DNA from: Actinomycetota bacterium
GTDB lineage: Bacteria > Actinomycetota > Thermoleophilia > Gaiellales > Gaiellaceae
NCBI GenBank assembly: GCA_013817555.1
Contig: JACDCN010000016.1
Coordinates: forward strand, 1 to 16,214
Direction: 5' to 3'
DNA length: 16,214 nucleotides
Both the position numbers and the translations under genes were made by a program. Below are positions 12,575 through 16,214 of this stretch, piece by piece. Position 1 is the stretch's first letter. Every line of letters starts with the position of its first letter. The notes under the pieces are model-generated. The model did not search any database and had not been told where the DNA came from. It was given only the letters and a program-made list of their open reading frames with translations.

Positions 12575-13459
12575 CTAGGCAGCAGCTGCGTCGGCGCGCG
12601 CGAGAGCGAGCGCCGCACCCTCGCGCAGTCCGCCCCGGCCGACATCGAGGTCACAGCCCAGACGTTGCGCGATCTCGGAGAGGACGAGCGTTCCGCCGAG
12701 CAGGGTTTCGGCCCGCTCGAAGGTGATGCCGTGCGGTTCCGTCACGCTCTCGGCAGGTACGTCCGCGAGTGTGGAGACGAGCTGCTCCAGCTGGTAGACG
12801 CCGAAGGGGCGTCCGACGATGCGACCGACCGCGCGCGCTGTCCCTCCGACCGCCAACGTCGCGTCGGGTTGGGGAGGATGGAGGTTCTTCGCGAGCTCTC
12901 GGACTTCGCTACGTGCGTGCGCGATTCGCTCGTTCTTCGGCGGGTTCCCACCGAGAAACGCGCGCGTCACGCGCAGCGCCCCGGCTTCGATGGAGCGCAC
13001 CCAGGTCGGCCCTTGCGCCTGGGTTCCAACTGCGACCTCGCACGACCCCCCGCCGAGATCGACGACGGCGACCGTGTCGGGCGACTCGTCCAGCCGTGCA
13101 GCTGCGCCTTCCCACGCCAGCCGGCCCTCGTCGGCGGCGCTTAACACGACGACGGACGAGCGGGTCGCCTTGACGAGCGCGCGGACGAGCTCTTCGTGAT
13201 TCTCCGCCTGCCTGCCGGGAGCCGTCACGATGGTCTCGAGTCGCTCGGCGCCCGCTTTCCTTGCGATACGAGCGTATTTTGCGGCCACCGCACGGGTCGC
13301 CTTGAGCTTGCGCGTGCCGATCCGTCCACGGAGATACGCGTCGTCGCCGAGCCGTACGTAGACGCGCTCGCGGTGAAGCTGGCTGACGTTGCCCGCGTCG
13401 ACCGCCGCCACGAGCAGGCGCACCGAGTTGGAACCGACGTCGATGATCGCGACCTTCAT
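12575..13459 (-). CDS. ppx: Ppx/GppA-family exopolyphosphatase or pppGpp phosphatase
   Basis: This is a 294-residue protein of the ASKHA phosphatase fold. The N-terminal phosphate loop is VAIIDVGSNSVRLL (3-16), the second is AVVDLGGGSCEVAVG (131-145), with the acidic SAADEGRLAWEG (107-118) in the position of the catalytic glutamate and a C-terminal GGLREGAAL. Length is typical of short actinobacterial Ppx proteins, which remove terminal phosphates from polyphosphate; some relatives prefer pppGpp or short polyphosphates, and sequence alone does not decide. The frame extends upstream to 13549, but family homology begins at MKVAIIDVG, so ATG 13459 is used; no strong ribosome site precedes it. 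It converges on the SixA gene and lies 105 bases behind the Rieske gene, which reads the same way. Confidence 0.9.
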   Translation of the reverse strand: MKVAIIDVGSNSVRLLVAAVDAGNVSQLHRERVYVRLGDDAYLRGRIGTRKLKATRAVAAKYARIARKAGAERLETIVTAPGRQAENHEELVRALVKATRSSVVVLSAADEGRLAWEGAAARLDESPDTVAVVDLGGGSCEVAVGTQAQGPTWVRSIEAGALRVTRAFLGGNPPKNERIAHARSEVRELAKNLHPPQPDATLAVGGTARAVGRIVGRPFGVYQLEQLVSTLADVPAESVTEPHGITFERAETLLGGTLVLSEIAQRLGCDLDVGRGGLREGAALALARADAAAA

Positions 13460-13564
13460 CGGGGTGATTGTTCCCACGCGGTCGGCTGGGCTGACGGTTC
13501 CGCGGCTCGCGGGTTCAACGTCTTGCGAGGGCTCGCTGCCCATGAGCAATGACAGGGAGCTGCG

Positions 13565-14620
13565 CTACGCGAGCGCGTCGCGCACCAGCGACTGGAAATG
13601 CGCAACGAGCTGCTCCGACTCGGGCAGGAGGCGCCCCTCGTCGAGGAGGCCGGAGCGAACCCCTTGCTGGACGCGCTCGACGAGGATCCGGTCCTCGGCG
13701 CCGACCTCGGCGTCGAAGGCCAGCATCTCCCTGACCCAGGCGTCGTCGGTGTCCGGCGCCACGAGGTAGTCGAGGAAGCGATGCGTGCGCTCGGCGGTAA
13801 GGGGAACGATCGGGCCGATGGATAGATTCGGCCGGCCAGGCATGACGTTCGCGACGGTGTTCGGGAACAGGAAGTGGAACTGGCCACGCTCGACCTCGCC
13901 CGAAGGGTCGTAGGCGCCGCGGGGCCCGGGACGGGGAGGACCCGCCTGCGACATCCCCCAGCGCCGGGTCTCGAGCAGGTACGAGTCCGGGGAGACGTCC
14001 ATAACGGCGGAGAAGCCCGGATGCGCGACCGGGCAGTGGTAGCACTCGAGGAAGTTCTCCGCGCAGATCTTCCAGTTGGCGGCGAGCTCGGACTCTGACC
14101 GCTGCAGAAAACGGAGAGCGCCGACGTCGACGCCCGCGGCGGCGATGCGCTCCGGGACGTCCTCCAGGAACTCGGAGAGCGGAGCGGCGTCTGGATCCGG
14201 GTTGACGAACAGGAACGGTCCCCATGCCTCGAGCCGGAGAGCGACGAGACCGAGCTCCTCGCTCTCGATCCCACCTTCCCGGGCCGCGCGGGGCGTCGCG
14301 ACGAGCCTGCCGTCGAGGCCGTAGGTCCATGCGTGGTACGGGCATTGGAGGGTCGTTCGGCGGCCGGAGCCTTCGCAGACGAGCGATCCGCGGTGCCGGC
14401 AGACGTTGAGAAACGCGCGCAGCACACCGTCTTCGTCTCGGACGAGCACGACCGGAATATGGGCCGCCTGTGCTACGCAGAAGGAGCCCGGCTCGGCAAT
14501 CTCGTCCGCGCGGCCGACGTACTGCCAGAACCGTCGGAAGATGCGCTCCTGCTCGAGCTCGAGGACGCCCGGATCCGTGTACCAGCTCCAGGGCAGCGTT
14601 CTCGCTCCGACCGCGCTCAC
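13565..14620 (-). CDS. Rieske non-haem iron oxygenase, alpha (catalytic) subunit
   Basis: This is a 351-residue protein. The Rieske [2Fe-2S] domain has C74-R-H76 and C93-PY-H96 (CxH-x16-CxxH). The catalytic domain has the mononuclear iron ligands H195 and H200 in NFLECYHCPVAHPGF, with D310 in AEDRILVERVQQG as the likely third ligand. Relatives hydroxylate aromatic rings or N-demethylate quaternary amines such as glycine betaine and stachydrine; NWKICAENFLECYHC is common to both groups, so the substrate is open. No reductase or small subunit lies in the window. The start is GTG 14620, without a Shine-Dalgarno; a TACCGT hexamer ends 7 bases before it, compatible with a leaderless mRNA. Nothing links it to the phosphate genes except shared direction with ppx. 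Confidence 0.9.
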   Translation of the reverse strand: MSAVGARTLPWSWYTDPGVLELEQERIFRRFWQYVGRADEIAEPGSFCVAQAAHIPVVLVRDEDGVLRAFLNVCRHRGSLVCEGSGRRTTLQCPYHAWTYGLDGRLVATPRAAREGGIESEELGLVALRLEAWGPFLFVNPDPDAAPLSEFLEDVPERIAAAGVDVGALRFLQRSESELAANWKICAENFLECYHCPVAHPGFSAVMDVSPDSYLLETRRWGMSQAGPPRPGPRGAYDPSGEVERGQFHFLFPNTVANVMPGRPNLSIGPIVPLTAERTHRFLDYLVAPDTDDAWVREMLAFDAEVGAEDRILVERVQQGVRSGLLDEGRLLPESEQLVAHFQSLVRDALA

Positions 14621-14682
14621 CTAGAGAACGGTAGATGACTGGGTATGCTCGCGGGCATGCGGATGCGGGCAGGTGCACGGGC

Positions 14683-16214
14683 TTGAAGGACGCCTTCGCG
14701 CTCGTACGCACGGCTGAAGAGCGGTTTCGGCCACTCACGCTCGCCAGCAACATCGCCTGGTGGGAATCCAACGTCGATGCCACCGATGAGAACGCACGAC
14801 GGCGAGCCGACGCCGAGCTCGCGTACTCGGACGCGCTCGCCGACCGGGGTCTCTACGCCGCGATCGAGGCTGCTCGGGGCAATGGCGCGGACGGGGACCA
14901 CGCTCGGCTGCTCGAGCTGCTGTCGAGCGCGATGCTTCGGCACCAGATCCCGAGCTCCCTACGAGAGCGGCTCGTGGAGCTCGAGACCTCGGTCGCGACC
15001 CGCTTCTCGCGCCATCGCGGCGTCGTCGCCGGCAAGGAAGTCGATGACAACGAGATCAAACGGATCCTTCGCGAGAGCGACGACCCACGAGAGCGCCGCG
15101 AGGCCTGGGAGGCGTCGAAGACGGTCGGGCAGGAGGTCGCGGAAGACGTTCGCGAGCTCGCCCGGATGCGGAACGAAGCCGCACGGTCGCTCGGCTACCG
15201 GGACTGGTTCGCGCTTTCCCTGACGACGGATGAGATGGACGAGGACAAGCTCCTGGAGACCCTCACTGCGGCAGACCGCGCCACCGCTGCTCCCTTTTCA
15301 CGCTGGAAGAGCGCGCTCGACGCGCGGCTCGCCGAGCGCTTCGACTGCTCTGTCTCGGAGCTCCGACCTTGGCACTACGCAGATCCGTTCTTCCAGGAAC
15401 CGCCGCCGGAAGGCGCCGTCGATCTCGACCCGCTGTTCAAGGGCAAGGACGTCGTAGCGCTCGGCCGTCGGACGTTCGAGGGTATTGGATTCGAGGTGGA
15501 GGGAATTTTGAACCGGAGCGACCTGTATCCGCGACCAGGGAAGAACCAACATGCGTTCTGCATCGACATCGACCGTGGCGGCGACGTTCGGATTCTCGCC
15601 AACGTGATCGACAACCAGAGCTGGACCGACACGATGCTCCACGAGCTGGGGCATGGGGTCTACGACCTCGGGTTCGACGATGATCTGTCGTGGGTGCTGC
15701 GGGAGACGCATCTCGTGACGACCGAGGCGTCGGCTCTCCTGTTCGGCGCCCTCGCGGGCGACCGGGAATGGCTCGAGCGCATCCTCGAGATCGACGACAG
15801 CGAGGCGGAAGAGCTCGGTGGGCGGCTCCGTGCCGCTCGAGCCGCCGAGCTCCTCGTCTTCACACGCTGGGTGCTCGTCATGAACGCGTTCGAGCGAGCC
15901 CTCTACGCCGATCCCGAGGGCGATCTGAATGCGGTCTGGTGGGAGCTCGCGGCCCGCTACCAGCTGCTCACGCCTCCCGACGGTCGCAGCGCCCCGGACT
16001 GGGCGGCCAAGATCCACATTGCCGTCGCGCCCGTCTACTACCACACGTATCTCTACGGCGCGATCGTCGCATCGCAGATCAAGGATGCGCTGAGGAAGAC
16101 CGCCGGCGGGCTCGTCGACCGTCCCGAAGCGGGAAGGATGCTCCTGGAGAAGCTCTACGCGCCCGGGGCCTCGATCCGCTGGGATCGTCTCGTCGAGCAG
16201 GCGTCGGGGAAGCC
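14683..16214 (+). CDS. M2/M3-like zinc metallopeptidase (gluzincin), 3' end beyond window
   Basis: An open frame without stops runs from 14635 to the window edge. About 510 residues are visible from the TTG at 14683. The zinc site is HELGH in DTMLHELGHGVYDL (codons from 15634), and a glutamate in VTTEASALLFG lies 24 residues after the second histidine, the same spacing as in angiotensin-converting enzyme (M2) and close to M3 oligopeptidases. The N-terminal part (LASNIAWWESNVDATDENARRRADAELAYSDAL) resembles the helical lid of M2 enzymes. No signal peptide is seen, so it is probably a cytosolic oligopeptidase. Start choice: ATG 14635 would leave only 14 bases to the divergent Rieske start and adds a non-family stretch; TTG 14683 leaves 62 bases. 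The C-terminal H/Y region (VYYHTYLYGAIVASQI) is present and only the end is missing. Confidence 0.85.
   Translation, partial: MKDAFALVRTAEERFRPLTLASNIAWWESNVDATDENARRRADAELAYSDALADRGLYAAIEAARGNGADGDHARLLELLSSAMLRHQIPSSLRERLVELETSVATRFSRHRGVVAGKEVDDNEIKRILRESDDPRERREAWEASKTVGQEVAEDVRELARMRNEAARSLGYRDWFALSLTTDEMDEDKLLETLTAADRATAAPFSRWKSALDARLAERFDCSVSELRPWHYADPFFQEPPPEGAVDLDPLFKGKDVVALGRRTFEGIGFEVEGILNRSDLYPRPGKNQHAFCIDIDRGGDVRILANVIDNQSWTDTMLHELGHGVYDLGFDDDLSWVLRETHLVTTEASALLFGALAGDREWLERILEIDDSEAEELGGRLRAARAAELLVFTRWVLVMNAFERALYADPEGDLNAVWWELAARYQLLTPPDGRSAPDWAAKIHIAVAPVYYHTYLYGAIVASQIKDALRKTAGGLVDRPEAGRMLLEKLYAPGASIRWDRLVEQASGK

Noticed and set aside
13460..13549. Upstream in-frame start for ppx at 13549
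   Set aside because: The extra 30 residues do not resemble the family, whose conserved strand begins at MKVAIIDVGSNS; no ribosome site supports the longer form.

Overview
The window is about 16 kb of GC-rich, tightly packed bacterial DNA. Overlapping stop/start pairs, GTG and TTG starts, Streptomyces-style PHO boxes (11-bp TTCACC direct repeats), an RTX-repeat secreted protein and CYTH-CHAD proteins all suggest an actinobacterium. My best guess is a Thermoleophilia (Gaiella/Solirubrobacter-like) lineage, but that placement is an inference from gene content and style, not from a marker gene.

Layout. Left edge, minus strand: the 5' end of a MarR-type regulator (1-124), an OmpR/PhoB-type response regulator (273-971) and a secreted RTX-repeat protein (1063-1713). 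Divergently, on the plus strand: a membrane-free sensor histidine kinase (1818-2747), then a complete phosphate-uptake locus pstS-pstC-pstA-pstB-phoU (2828-7140) and a second pstS (7358-8347). Both pstS genes are preceded by a three-unit PHO box. A perfect 12-bp hairpin (8377-8404) closes this block and is shared with the convergent arsC.

Next comes an arsenic-response locus: arsC (minus, 8402-9070) diverges from arsR-aquaporin (plus, 9167-10178) across a perfect 14-bp palindrome. A third block carries a CYTH-CHAD protein, a NUDIX hydrolase and a SixA-type histidine phosphatase (10240-12571, plus), facing a Ppx/GppA phosphatase and a Rieske oxygenase (12575-14620, minus). The right edge is an M2/M3-like zinc peptidase running off the window.

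How the parts fit. Much of the window concerns phosphate: sensing (kinase/regulator pair), high-affinity uptake (Pst with PhoU), probable polyphosphate binding and turnover (CHAD, Ppx), and nucleotide or polyphosphate housekeeping (NUDIX plus SixA, which together resemble a split mycobacterial MutT1). Arsenate is a phosphate mimic that enters through phosphate transporters. An arsenate reductase with an aquaporin-type arsenite exit channel beside the Pst genes therefore makes physiological sense. The most distinctive points are the two PHO-box-controlled PstS paralogues of opposite charge and different anchoring, the arsenic locus with an aquaporin and no visible pump, an ArsR carrying two candidate thiol sites, and several genes whose promoter-like hexamers imply leaderless mRNAs.
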